Assembly: GCA_002842655.1 (NCBI GenBank)
Contig: PHDP01000006.1
Coordinates: 1-39,050, forward strand
Source of the DNA: Bacteroidetes bacterium HGW-Bacteroidetes-14
GTDB lineage: Bacteria > Bacteroidota > Bacteroidia > Bacteroidales > UBA932
Length of the DNA: 39,050 nucleotides
Direction: 5' to 3'
Below, piece after piece: positions 31,485 to 39,050 of this stretch (position 1 is the stretch's first letter; each line of letters opens with the position of its first letter). The position numbers and the translations under genes were made by a program. The notes under the pieces were generated by a model, which was not told where the DNA came from, ran no database searches, and saw nothing but the letters and a program-made list of their open reading frames with translations.

Positions 31485-32186
31485 TTGGAAAAGGGAAAAC
31501 TATACTTGATTCCGACACCTTTGGGAGATAATGATCCCCTGGAAGTCATACCTTTAAGGGTACTTGAAATGGTGCCCTCAATAAAGCATTTTTTTGTAGA
31601 GGAGCTCCGCAGTGGCAGAAGGTTTCTCTCTAAGGCCGGACACAAAGGGCAGATTGACACCCTTAGCCTTTATGAGCTGAATGAACACACAACCGCCGCG
31701 TCAATTGAGGGGTATCTCACTGTTTTACTACAGGGAAACGATGCTGCACTTATTAGTGAAGCAGGGATTCCGGCAGTGGCAGATCCCGGTGCTCTTCTTG
31801 TTGAGCTTGCGCACAGAAACGGAATAAGGGTAATCCCAATGAGCGGCCCTTCATCATTAATTCTCGCGCTTGCTGCCTCCGGTATGAACGGGCAGAATTT
31901 TGCATTTAACGGATACCTTCCGGTGAAGCCCGAGGAGAGAAGAGCCAAAATCAGAAAACTGGAGCAGATATCAAGAACAACCGGACAAAGTCAGCTCTTT
32001 ATTGAAACCCCTTACAGAAACAATTCGCTTCTGGCAGATATACTCCAGACATGCCAGCCTGAGACAAGACTTTGCCTGGCTGCTGAGATAACTCTTCCTG
32101 ACTCATTTATAGTAACCAGAAGTGTTGCAGAGTGGAGAAGAGAGAAGCCGGACCTTAACAAAAAACCTTGCGTTTTCATATTATGA
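31485..32186 (+). CDS. RsmI-like tetrapyrrole-methylase-family SAM methyltransferase
   Basis: The 233-residue protein begins at a TTG (31485) as (M)EKGKLYLIPTPLGDN. It contains LISEAGIPAVADPGALLVELAHRNGIRVIPMSGPSSLILALAASGMNGQNFAFNGYLP, the RsmI/TP-methylase core. RsmI 2'-O-methylates C1402 of 16S rRNA. This Bacteroidota form is shorter than E. coli RsmI (286 residues) and lacks its C-terminal part, so the target may differ. No ATG lies near; the promoter box at 31461-31468 excludes the longer frame from 31416. It overlaps folB by four bases (ATGA). Confidence 0.88.
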   Translation: MEKGKLYLIPTPLGDNDPLEVIPLRVLEMVPSIKHFFVEELRSGRRFLSKAGHKGQIDTLSLYELNEHTTAASIEGYLTVLLQGNDAALISEAGIPAVADPGALLVELAHRNGIRVIPMSGPSSLILALAASGMNGQNFAFNGYLPVKPEERRAKIRKLEQISRTTGQSQLFIETPYRNNSLLADILQTCQPETRLCLAAEITLPDSFIVTRSVAEWRREKPDLNKKPCVFIL

Positions 32187-32554
32187 AACAAGATCAGCTA
32201 TCCGAATCACTGGTTGAACTGGTGAACATGGAATTTTACTCATATCACGGACATTTCCGCGAGGAGCAGATAATTGGAAACAAATTTATTGTAAACTTTT
32301 CTGCCCGTACAGATGTTATCACTCCCGGCGAAACCGATGAACTGTCGGACGCTCTCAATTATCAGGAACTTTACGGAATAATTAAGGAAGAGATGGACAT
32401 CCCCTCAAAATTGCTGGAAAATGTTGCGCTCAGAATAGTTAAAAGGGTAAGGAATACCTACCCTTCGGTAACCTGGGCCAGCGTCTCAATTGCAAAACTG
32501 AATCCGCCTATAGGAGGGAAAGTAGAGGCATCGCGCGTAGTCCTCTCATATTAA
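32183..32554 (+). CDS. folB: Dihydroneopterin aldolase FolB
   Basis: This 123-residue protein of the T-fold family cleaves 7,8-dihydroneopterin to 6-hydroxymethyl-dihydropterin and glycolaldehyde in folate synthesis. LVNMEFYSYHGHFREEQIIGNKFIVNFSA matches the family N-terminus, with YHG around the active site. NYQELYGIIKEEM and SVSIAKLNPPIGG, with the conserved Lys, match the rest. The ATG sits in an ATGA overlap with the methyltransferase stop, so translation is coupled. No other fol gene is adjacent. Confidence 0.93.
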   Translation: MKQDQLSESLVELVNMEFYSYHGHFREEQIIGNKFIVNFSARTDVITPGETDELSDALNYQELYGIIKEEMDIPSKLLENVALRIVKRVRNTYPSVTWASVSIAKLNPPIGGKVEASRVVLSY

Positions 32555-32563
32555 AAACTAACA

Positions 32564-33859
32564 ATGGAAATTAACGATAAAACCGGCAACAGGGTTGCTT
32601 TTCTGACTCTCGGCTGTAAACTCAACTATTCAGAAACTTCTGCTATTGCCCGGCAGTTTACAGACCACGGATATGAAAAGGTAGCCAGTAACAGGGAGGC
32701 CGATATTTATGTTATTAATACATGTTCAGTTACCGAACATGCAGATAAAAAGTGCCGTACAGCAATAAGAAAGCTGCACAAACAGAATCCCAATGCAATT
32801 GTGGCTGTTACAGGGTGCTATGCTCAGCTGAAGCCTCAGGAGATTCTAGGAATTGAGGGGGTCGATCTGGTCCTGGGAGCAGATCAGAAGCAGAATCTTT
32901 TTATGAAGGTTTCTGACCTGAGAAATCAGGGCGGGATTGAAGGTGGCAACATCCACGGAAAGGCAAGGTCCTTCTCCTGTGCTATTTCTGAGGTGGAGAC
33001 AATATTTCCCGCATATTCATCAGATGACAGGACCCGTTCATTTCTGAAGGTTCAGGATGGATGCGACTACAACTGCTCTTACTGCACAATTCCGCTGGCA
33101 AGAGGAAAGAGCAGAAACCATCCTGTTGAATTTATTATTGGGGAGGCAAGGGAGATTGCTGCGAAGGGAATTAAGGAGGTTGTTCTTACGGGAGTAAATA
33201 CCGGCGATTTTGGCAAGACAACAGGGGAGGAGTTTTCTCATCTTCTGAAAAAACTTGATGAAATTGATGGAATTGAACGTTACAGAATCTCTTCAATTGA
33301 ACCTAACCTTATAACTCCCGAAATCATTAAGTGGATCTCTGAGAGCAGGAAATTCCTGCCACATTTTCATATTCCGCTTCAGTCAGGATCAAACAAGATT
33401 CAGGCACTCATGAAGAGGCGTTACAACCGAGAACTATTTGCAGAGAGGGTAGAGCTCATAAGAAGCCACATGCCTTATGCATTCTTTGGTATTGATGTGA
33501 TAGTTGGTTTTCCGGGTGAGAGTGAAGAGGAGTTTCAGGAGACATATAATTTTCTTGAAAATCTCAAGCCTTCATTCCTTCATGTCTTTCCGTATTCAAA
33601 GAGAAACAACACTCCTGCCGCAGGATATGAACATCAGGTAAGCGAGAGTGACAAGCATGACAGGGTCCGCAGGCTGACTCTTCTATCGGACAGCCTTTAT
33701 GAGCAGTTTGTTGAGAAAAACAGGGGCAGAAGTGAAAAGGTACTTTTCGAAAGCACTCAGAAGGGAGGAAAGATGTTCGGATATACAGGAAACTACATAA
33801 GAATTGAAGCCCCTTACAACGGGGAGCTCATTGGAAAAATTGCAGAAATTGTAATCTGA
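32564..33859 (+). CDS. mtaB: tRNA t6A37 methylthiotransferase MtaB
   Basis: MtaB converts t6A37 of ANN-decoding tRNAs to ms2t6A. The 431-residue protein has the methylthiotransferase domain cysteines in LGCKLNYSETS, NTCSVTEHADKK and TGCYAQLKP. The radical SAM motif is CDYNCSYCTIPLARG (C167, C171, C174). GCKLNYSE and NTCSVTEHADKKCR are the MtaB-specific wording, as against MiaB and RimO. A TRAM-like tail ends the protein. It lies 9 bp after folB and converges on the TamB-like gene with a 15-bp gap. Confidence 0.93.
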   Translation: MEINDKTGNRVAFLTLGCKLNYSETSAIARQFTDHGYEKVASNREADIYVINTCSVTEHADKKCRTAIRKLHKQNPNAIVAVTGCYAQLKPQEILGIEGVDLVLGADQKQNLFMKVSDLRNQGGIEGGNIHGKARSFSCAISEVETIFPAYSSDDRTRSFLKVQDGCDYNCSYCTIPLARGKSRNHPVEFIIGEAREIAAKGIKEVVLTGVNTGDFGKTTGEEFSHLLKKLDEIDGIERYRISSIEPNLITPEIIKWISESRKFLPHFHIPLQSGSNKIQALMKRRYNRELFAERVELIRSHMPYAFFGIDVIVGFPGESEEEFQETYNFLENLKPSFLHVFPYSKRNNTPAAGYEHQVSESDKHDRVRRLTLLSDSLYEQFVEKNRGRSEKVLFESTQKGGKMFGYTGNYIRIEAPYNGELIGKIAEIVI

Positions 33860-33874
33860 TCCGGAATAAGAGAT

Positions 33875-36800
33875 CTATCTGGATTTTGACTGTGCAGGAA
33901 GAGAATCGGCCTTTTCCTGCATTTTTTTTGCTTTCTCAAGCCTCTCGGCTTCCAGCCTCTCCCTTTTTCGCCTGCTCATAAAGATACTGTTAAGCAGCTC
34001 CCTGAATGAGCTGAACTCCTCCTGGTAAACTAATCCGAGCCCGCTGCGCTGACTGTTATCCAGATAGTTTGAGTACTGGTCTGCAGAGTGGGAGAATGCC
34101 TTAGCCCTGAAGCGCCCCTTCTCATCAAGTTTAACCTCAACATCTACATCACCAACCACATCGCTGCCCTGATTCAGGTATTTCGCACTGCCTATGTTTC
34201 CGTTGACAATTACCCTGTTGTCAAATAGCTGGGCAGAGACAGCTGCGTCAAATATATCTCGTCCGTTTTGTCCCGGCTGATAGTTAAAGCTAAAATCCAG
34301 CGGAATTTCAAGCTGATTGAAGATATTGTTGATCTGGTTGCTTAAAACCTCAGTTGCATTTGAGTACAGTATTGTTGAGTTGTTTACAATGCTTGACTGG
34401 ATGTCAGGAATGAAGCTTCCTGATACCAGAAGGGACATAACCTGCTTGATAACCTTGTCCTCTGTATTGAGAGCGGCATCTACCCTTGCTTTGGTTGCCG
34501 GGTCTATGTCCGGAATCTCAATTCCAAAGCTAAGTCTCGGGTTCAGCAGCTCGCCAAGCATGGCAATGCTGCACTCCACATTTCTTCGGTTGCTGACTGA
34601 ACTTGTATCTGCAATAAGAGTGTTTACTGCCGCTTTGGTATTGTATACGGCAGTAAGGTTGAGGTTAGTCTTGAGAATGTCACCGTTAAAGTTCAGGTTT
34701 CCTCCCTGCAGAATATCAAAGTCTCGTTTGAATATTCCCTGCAGAACAAAGGTGTATGAACCTCGGTCAATAATGTAGTCTCCATGTACAGAGAATATCT
34801 CCTTGGACGGATTTACCTCAATGTTTACAAGTCCGTTTCCGAAACTCCTGATTACATCACCCACAGATTTGTCAATTTCTATGAGCATCTCGGCATCTGT
34901 GTTAACCCTTGTCTTAAGTTTAACATCAAGTTCGGTTGTTAGTTTTGGTTTCTCTGCTTTCTGCGGAACGATGTAGCCAAGTTCGTTGTAATATTCATTC
35001 TCAACAGGTTTTGGCGGCTCTTTAAAACTCAGGAGATTTGTTCTTGAAGCCTCGGATGTGGTTGGCAGAGGAATATGTATTGAGGTGTTTCTGTTTGTTG
35101 TAACAGAGATGTCCATCAGGATTTTCTGCAATGGTCCGGTGATAGATATACTGCCTGTTCCAAATGCCTTTCCGTAGAAATTGGGATTATCCTTCTCTGC
35201 TGTATTGATACATTCAAGGTTTGTGAAATCTACCCTTGTATTAAGGGTGATTGTTTTGAAATATTTGAATCCCAGTCCGCCTGTTACTCTTCCTGTATTT
35301 CCTGTACGGTCTTTTAGTATTGCATTGAGAACCTTTAGCTCTCCGTCTTCAATTACATAAGGTCCGTTAAGGGTGTAAGGCACTTTAGTAAAGAGAACTG
35401 TAAACCCGACATCATTCAGCCTTCCGGGTTCGCCTGAAAGGACAAGTTTATCTGTAGTCCCTTTAAGACTCAGGTTTCCGGAAATTGTACCTGATGAGTT
35501 GTTAACTATATCATTCAGGAAAGGTTCAAAGTAGCTTACGGCAAATTTATCAAGATGTGCCTTAAGATCCAGATAGTTTGACCGTGGAGTGTAAGTGCCC
35601 GAAATTTTAGCAGGATTCTCTCCTGAAATTGTGTTTTCTGCAAGGATATTAAACCTCTCCTCCCGGTTGTCCCATTCGCTGAACAGTTCAAGTTCCCCGA
35701 CATCTGTTTTGTTTGCCCTGACATTAGAACCCCTGAGATTCATTATGATTCGGGGATCTGAATACAACCTGGTGAGAATGGCAAGACCGGTAAAGTTACC
35801 TGCTATTCCAAAGTCCTTTTTGTTGAAGTAATTAAGAGGCGATATATCAAGATTTGTCAGCCTTACTTTAAGAGAATCCCTTTCATCAGGCGAGACTCTT
35901 CCGGTTGCTTCAAGAGACTGATTGTTGTTGTATATTCTTACAGATTTGATGTCAAAGAGAGAGTCGGATATGGCGAAGGATGACTTTGCAAAATTCCATT
36001 TTGAATCGTTGAAATAGAGCTCAGACGGATTGATTGTTATGTTAAAAAGCGGTCCCTTTCCAGCCGGATTTCTTGATATGTCTGCAGAAGAGCTAAAACT
36101 TAGACTGTTTCTAAGTTTGGTATTGTTTGAGAAGGAGGCCTTCATCTCAATCCGGTCATCTTTTGCAAAAAGGTCCAGAAGAGTATTTTCAAGATCCAGT
36201 CCGGCAAATCTTACCTTTTCTGAATTGAATTTCAAATCAATTCCTCTCTCTGCCGATTCCCCGGTCATCTTTATACTGGTTGCATAATTCTTCAGATAAC
36301 CCACAACTCCGGCACTGAAACCTGCAGTCATTTTCTGATTCTGGTCTATGTTAATTTTGACGCTGCTGCCCTGAGAGATGAAGAATCCCGGAAGGAGGAG
36401 CTGGCTCACGGCCCTGGTGTCATTCAGATTAAGAGTAAATGAATAGTTCTCTTTTCCGTAATTCTCTTCATCTTTGCTGCTCTCATTACGGAGCAGGGGC
36501 AAATGTCTGAAGGCAGCTGCCATTGCTATTCTGTCGGCAAACCTTGTAAGGAAATGGCTGCCTCTGTATCTCATATCTGCAAACTGAGACCTCAGGGTAA
36601 CATCATACATCTCTCTTGAAGAGGCAGAATTTATAAATATGTCTCCAATTGGAAACTCACCATTGCTGTTTGTGTAGTCAAGTCCTCTTACCTGAATATT
36701 TCCAAGAATTTCACCATTAAGCTTCTGAGTGAAGTTTGCAGTGGTTCTGAGCGATACAAGAGATACAGAATCCCGCTTGTCAAGGTTAAGCTTTGCAAGG

Positions 36801-38434
36801 TCTGCAAACATGATATCTGCGTAGAAATCATAGTATGAGTCACTCTTTGAGGACATCCCAAACACTCCCTGAAAAAGAAAGTCAAGATTTGGATCATGAC
36901 AGATTATTTTGCCGTCAAACTTCTCGCCTACATAACTCCCTGTAGCCTGTATATTGCTGTAGGAGTAGTCCCGAAACTCCAGCTGCTTTACGGTTATACT
37001 GTCTATGTAAAACTCGCTGCCGCCTCTTTTTGTATCTCTCAGGAGGGCAGTCATATTACTGTTGAAGCTTACCTCACCAAGAGTTTTATTGTTTATGAGA
37101 GTACCCACATTGAATTTGTCTGCAGTAAGGTTCCCCTCAAGATGAAGTCCGCCCTTCTGTGTGTTCTCCCTTAACAGAACATCCATATACATCTCGCCAA
37201 TATTTGTCTGAAGTTTGCCGTTTGCAACAAAGTCGTCAAGCAGTCCTGCAAGTCTTCCTTTAAAGTTGTACTTGACAAAAGGAGAAAGCTGGGTGAGGAA
37301 TTTAATTGGCCTGGAGCTGTTTAGTGATGATATGATATATGCAAGGTCAGATGTGGTTGTAGTGCAGTAGGTAATGTCAACAAAAGCCATTGTTTCTGCT
37401 GCTTTTGGCAATCCGGATATCTTGGCCTTTAGATCGAGGTAAGTAAGGCCGGATTCAGATGTAATTTTAAGGTTGTCACTTCTGAGATTTGAGACAGTTC
37501 CTGAGACAAGTCCGCTTATATGCATGCCCAGTCTGTTTTTTGCAAGGGCAGGGGCTAGTCTTGCCAGGGTGGAGAAATTGAGATAGCTGTTGTTGAAATC
37601 TGCCTCCATCCTGACCCTCTCGGTAAATTTGGCAAAATCTGCAGGTCTCTCATAGTAAAGGCTGAATCTGTTTGCCTGTAAAACAGAGTATCTGTCCCTC
37701 GCAAGAAGGTTGTCAACGCGGGCCTCTTTTGCACTTAACCTCAGTGAGCCTTTTACCTCTTCCATCCGGAAGCCGCTTCTTTCATTAAAAGTAATGTTTC
37801 TGATATCTGCCACAAGGGTGTCTTCAATAACCTCTATGCCCCTTATATGAGCATTTATGTTTGACAGGGAGAGGTCCGTAAAATTAATTATTCCCTCTTT
37901 TGTCTTTATGCCGGGAAAGGGATTTTGCAGAGTAAACCTGAAGTTGTCGAGCTTGAGTTCGCCTGCAAAGAAGCTGAAGGGCGGGGTTGTTGTATCTTTT
38001 GGCTCTTTTTTGCCAAGTTTGAAGACTCTGGCAAGATTGGTTGTACTGTCTGTTTCACTCACAAGGTTAAAGACGCCGTCGTACAGATGTACCTTGTTAA
38101 GAGTAAGCCTGGATGAGCGGATAAGGTCGCCCGCAGAAATTGAGACAGAAAGTTTTTTACAGCTTATCAGAGTGTCCTGAGGGGTGTACATTACATGAAC
38201 ATCTTTCAGGATGAGTTTGTTAAAGAAGAGATAGTAAACTTTGCCAATTGAAACATCAGTGTCAAGTCTGGCAGAAAGTACCCTGGCGGCACGTCCTGCA
38301 GCCCATGTCTGCATTGCGGGTACCTGAAGGGCAACATAAGCCGCCACCGGTGCCATTGCAACGATGAAAGCCAATGCTATCAGTATTTTTTTAACTATCC
38401 TTATGGCTGACTCCTTTTGCGCAAAAATAGTCAA
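33875..38434 (-). CDS. TamB-like translocation/assembly module protein (DUF490)
   Basis: The 1519-residue protein has an N-terminal membrane anchor (about 13-35, ILIALAFIVAMAPVAAYVALQVP), a long beta-repeat body and a C-terminal DUF490/TamB domain (about 1040-1460, including GSYTFVLQGIFKRDFDILQGGNLNFNGD and VKGFIPDIQ-like SGSFIPDIQSS). TamB family proteins span the periplasm as hydrophobic grooves and are tied to outer-membrane protein assembly and phospholipid transport. A basic, Glu-rich tail (RRKRERLEAERLEKAKK) ends it. No TamA/Omp85 gene is adjacent. Bacteroidota TamB proteins are typically this long. Confidence 0.9.
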   Translation of the reverse strand: MTIFAQKESAIRIVKKILIALAFIVAMAPVAAYVALQVPAMQTWAAGRAARVLSARLDTDVSIGKVYYLFFNKLILKDVHVMYTPQDTLISCKKLSVSISAGDLIRSSRLTLNKVHLYDGVFNLVSETDSTTNLARVFKLGKKEPKDTTTPPFSFFAGELKLDNFRFTLQNPFPGIKTKEGIINFTDLSLSNINAHIRGIEVIEDTLVADIRNITFNERSGFRMEEVKGSLRLSAKEARVDNLLARDRYSVLQANRFSLYYERPADFAKFTERVRMEADFNNSYLNFSTLARLAPALAKNRLGMHISGLVSGTVSNLRSDNLKITSESGLTYLDLKAKISGLPKAAETMAFVDITYCTTTTSDLAYIISSLNSSRPIKFLTQLSPFVKYNFKGRLAGLLDDFVANGKLQTNIGEMYMDVLLRENTQKGGLHLEGNLTADKFNVGTLINNKTLGEVSFNSNMTALLRDTKRGGSEFYIDSITVKQLEFRDYSYSNIQATGSYVGEKFDGKIICHDPNLDFLFQGVFGMSSKSDSYYDFYADIMFADLAKLNLDKRDSVSLVSLRTTANFTQKLNGEILGNIQVRGLDYTNSNGEFPIGDIFINSASSREMYDVTLRSQFADMRYRGSHFLTRFADRIAMAAAFRHLPLLRNESSKDEENYGKENYSFTLNLNDTRAVSQLLLPGFFISQGSSVKINIDQNQKMTAGFSAGVVGYLKNYATSIKMTGESAERGIDLKFNSEKVRFAGLDLENTLLDLFAKDDRIEMKASFSNNTKLRNSLSFSSSADISRNPAGKGPLFNITINPSELYFNDSKWNFAKSSFAISDSLFDIKSVRIYNNNQSLEATGRVSPDERDSLKVRLTNLDISPLNYFNKKDFGIAGNFTGLAILTRLYSDPRIIMNLRGSNVRANKTDVGELELFSEWDNREERFNILAENTISGENPAKISGTYTPRSNYLDLKAHLDKFAVSYFEPFLNDIVNNSSGTISGNLSLKGTTDKLVLSGEPGRLNDVGFTVLFTKVPYTLNGPYVIEDGELKVLNAILKDRTGNTGRVTGGLGFKYFKTITLNTRVDFTNLECINTAEKDNPNFYGKAFGTGSISITGPLQKILMDISVTTNRNTSIHIPLPTTSEASRTNLLSFKEPPKPVENEYYNELGYIVPQKAEKPKLTTELDVKLKTRVNTDAEMLIEIDKSVGDVIRSFGNGLVNIEVNPSKEIFSVHGDYIIDRGSYTFVLQGIFKRDFDILQGGNLNFNGDILKTNLNLTAVYNTKAAVNTLIADTSSVSNRRNVECSIAMLGELLNPRLSFGIEIPDIDPATKARVDAALNTEDKVIKQVMSLLVSGSFIPDIQSSIVNNSTILYSNATEVLSNQINNIFNQLEIPLDFSFNYQPGQNGRDIFDAAVSAQLFDNRVIVNGNIGSAKYLNQGSDVVGDVDVEVKLDEKGRFRAKAFSHSADQYSNYLDNSQRSGLGLVYQEEFSSFRELLNSIFMSRRKRERLEAERLEKAKKMQEKADSLPAQSKSR

Positions 38435-38491
38435 TTAAATTAAGCATTTTGTTAAAAAAACACCATTTTTGCAAAGTTTTTAAATGAAAAT

Positions 38492-39050
38492 ATGAGCATA
38501 ACAATATTAGGCATAGAGTCCTCCTGCGATGATACTTCTGCATCGGTCATAAGAGATGAGTTTCTTCTCTCAAATGTCATGTCTTCGCAGGATGTTCACG
38601 AAAAATATGGTGGTGTTGTTCCTGAACTGGCTTCAAGAGCACATCAGCAAAACATACTTCCTGTAGTTGACAGGGCTCTTAAGCTGGCCGGAGTGACTCC
38701 TGCAGAAATTGATGCGATTGCCTTTACCAGGGGCCCCGGGTTACTGGGGTCTCTTCTTGTTGGAACATCATTCGCGAAAGGATTGTCTTTGTCAACAGGT
38801 AAACCGCTTATTGATGTAAACCATTTGCAGGGACATATACTTTCCCATTTTATCAAAGTTGAGGGAAGGGATAACCGTCAGCCATCTTTTCCCTATTTAT
38901 CCCTGCTGGTTTCCGGAGGGCACACTCAGATTGTGAGAGTTGACAGCTACAGCTCTTTCAATATTATTGGTGAAACAATCGATGATGCAGTAGGGGAAGC
39001 TTTTGATAAATGCGCCAAAATAATGGGACTTGGGTATCCGGGAGGCCCGG
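38492..39050 (+). CDS. tsaD: tRNA t6A synthesis protein TsaD (3'-truncated by window end)
   Basis: The first 186 codons are open to the window end. The N-terminus MSITILGIESSCDDTSASV and the later RGPGLLGSLLVG are TsaD signatures. The metal-binding HxxxH motif is His111/His115 (NHLQGHILSH), at the same positions as in E. coli TsaD. SGGHTQIVRV and IGETIDDAVGEAFDKCAK also match. TsaD transfers threonylcarbamoyl to A37 of ANN-decoding tRNAs. The ATG at 38492 is clear; an upstream ATG at 38485 runs into a stop after two codons. The gene is divergent from the TamB-like gene. Confidence 0.96.
   Translation, partial: MSITILGIESSCDDTSASVIRDEFLLSNVMSSQDVHEKYGGVVPELASRAHQQNILPVVDRALKLAGVTPAEIDAIAFTRGPGLLGSLLVGTSFAKGLSLSTGKPLIDVNHLQGHILSHFIKVEGRDNRQPSFPYLSLLVSGGHTQIVRVDSYSSFNIIGETIDDAVGEAFDKCAKIMGLGYPGGP

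Noticed and set aside
34317-34778. 153-codon plus-strand open frame inside the TamB-like gene
   Set aside because: It is one of several antisense frames in this gene; no start signal, promoter or family resemblance.
38422-38429. Minus-strand TATTTTTG as a -7 box for the TamB-like gene
   Set aside because: It lies inside the first codons after the ATG at 38434, would leave no plausible start before residue 27 and has no -33 partner. The true promoter was not identified.
38464-38471. CATTTTTG as a -7 box for tsaD
   Set aside because: It departs from TAnnTTTG at the first base and lacks a -33 at the right distance. It may still be a weak promoter, but I do not list it.
1-39050. Defence system, prophage, transposon, CRISPR or biosynthetic cluster
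   Set aside because: I found no integrase, transposase, Cas, toxin-antitoxin pair, phage structural gene or direct repeat array. Gene content is conserved housekeeping from end to end.

Overview
The window looks like a chromosomal housekeeping segment from a Bacteroidota (Bacteroidales-type) bacterium. The evidence is promoter and gene content: at least twelve matches to the Bacteroides-type -7 box TAnnTTTG in front of transcription units, almost no Shine-Dalgarno sequences, a long NusB, a DUF5606 gene, a TPP-riboswitch-controlled TonB-dependent receptor, and a BadF-type kinase paired with MurQ. I see no phage, insertion sequence, CRISPR array, defence island or tRNA gene, and base composition looks even throughout. 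The species cannot be named from the sequence alone.

Layout. (1) 1-54 is the 5' end of a minus-strand gene. (2) 149-8328 is one long plus-strand run: nusB, yajC, a YbbR protein, coaE, a TerB/DnaJ protein, DUF5606, rimO, fabG, an M55 peptidase, a lipoprotein and a small ribbon-helix-helix-like protein. (3) 8337-8845 holds RNase P RNA on the minus strand and, divergently, a TPP riboswitch. (4) 8845-11635 is the riboswitch-controlled thiamine uptake pair, an outer-membrane receptor and a PnuT-like permease. (5) 11679-17850 runs murK, murQ, recR, a sodium:solute symporter, mntP, mqnA and corA. (6) 17863-19158 is a minus-strand POT-like peptide transporter, divergent from rpsA-rnz-ctpA (19318-23768). 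(7) 23783-25745 is a minus-strand pair of peptidoglycan hydrolases, divergent from cdd, the SRP RNA and mnmA. (8) 27638-31437 is a minus-strand trio (MBL hydrolase, epimerase, KamA-like radical SAM protein), divergent from a RsmI-like methyltransferase, folB and mtaB. (9) 33875-38434 is a giant minus-strand TamB-like gene, divergent from tsaD, which runs off the window end.

Functional themes are RNA and translation (nusB, rnpB, SRP RNA, rpsA, rnz, rimO, mnmA, mtaB, tsaD, RsmI-like), envelope and peptidoglycan turnover (murK, murQ, mltG, glucosaminidase, ctpA, tamB, yajC) and cofactors (coaE, folB, mqnA, thiamine uptake).

I found no convincing novel multi-gene system. The least explained signals are structural. 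One is a nested set of strong inverted repeats inside the first 40 codons of rnz, directly after rpsA (21252-21341). Another is a 12-bp-arm palindrome holding two overlapping divergent promoters (31443-31467), with a tighter back-to-back -7 pair at 25767-25783. A third is a promoter placing the mqnA start codon at or near +1. The murK-murQ-recR-symporter order also offers a candidate MurNAc transporter. Several start codons were moved because a promoter lies inside the longest open frame.
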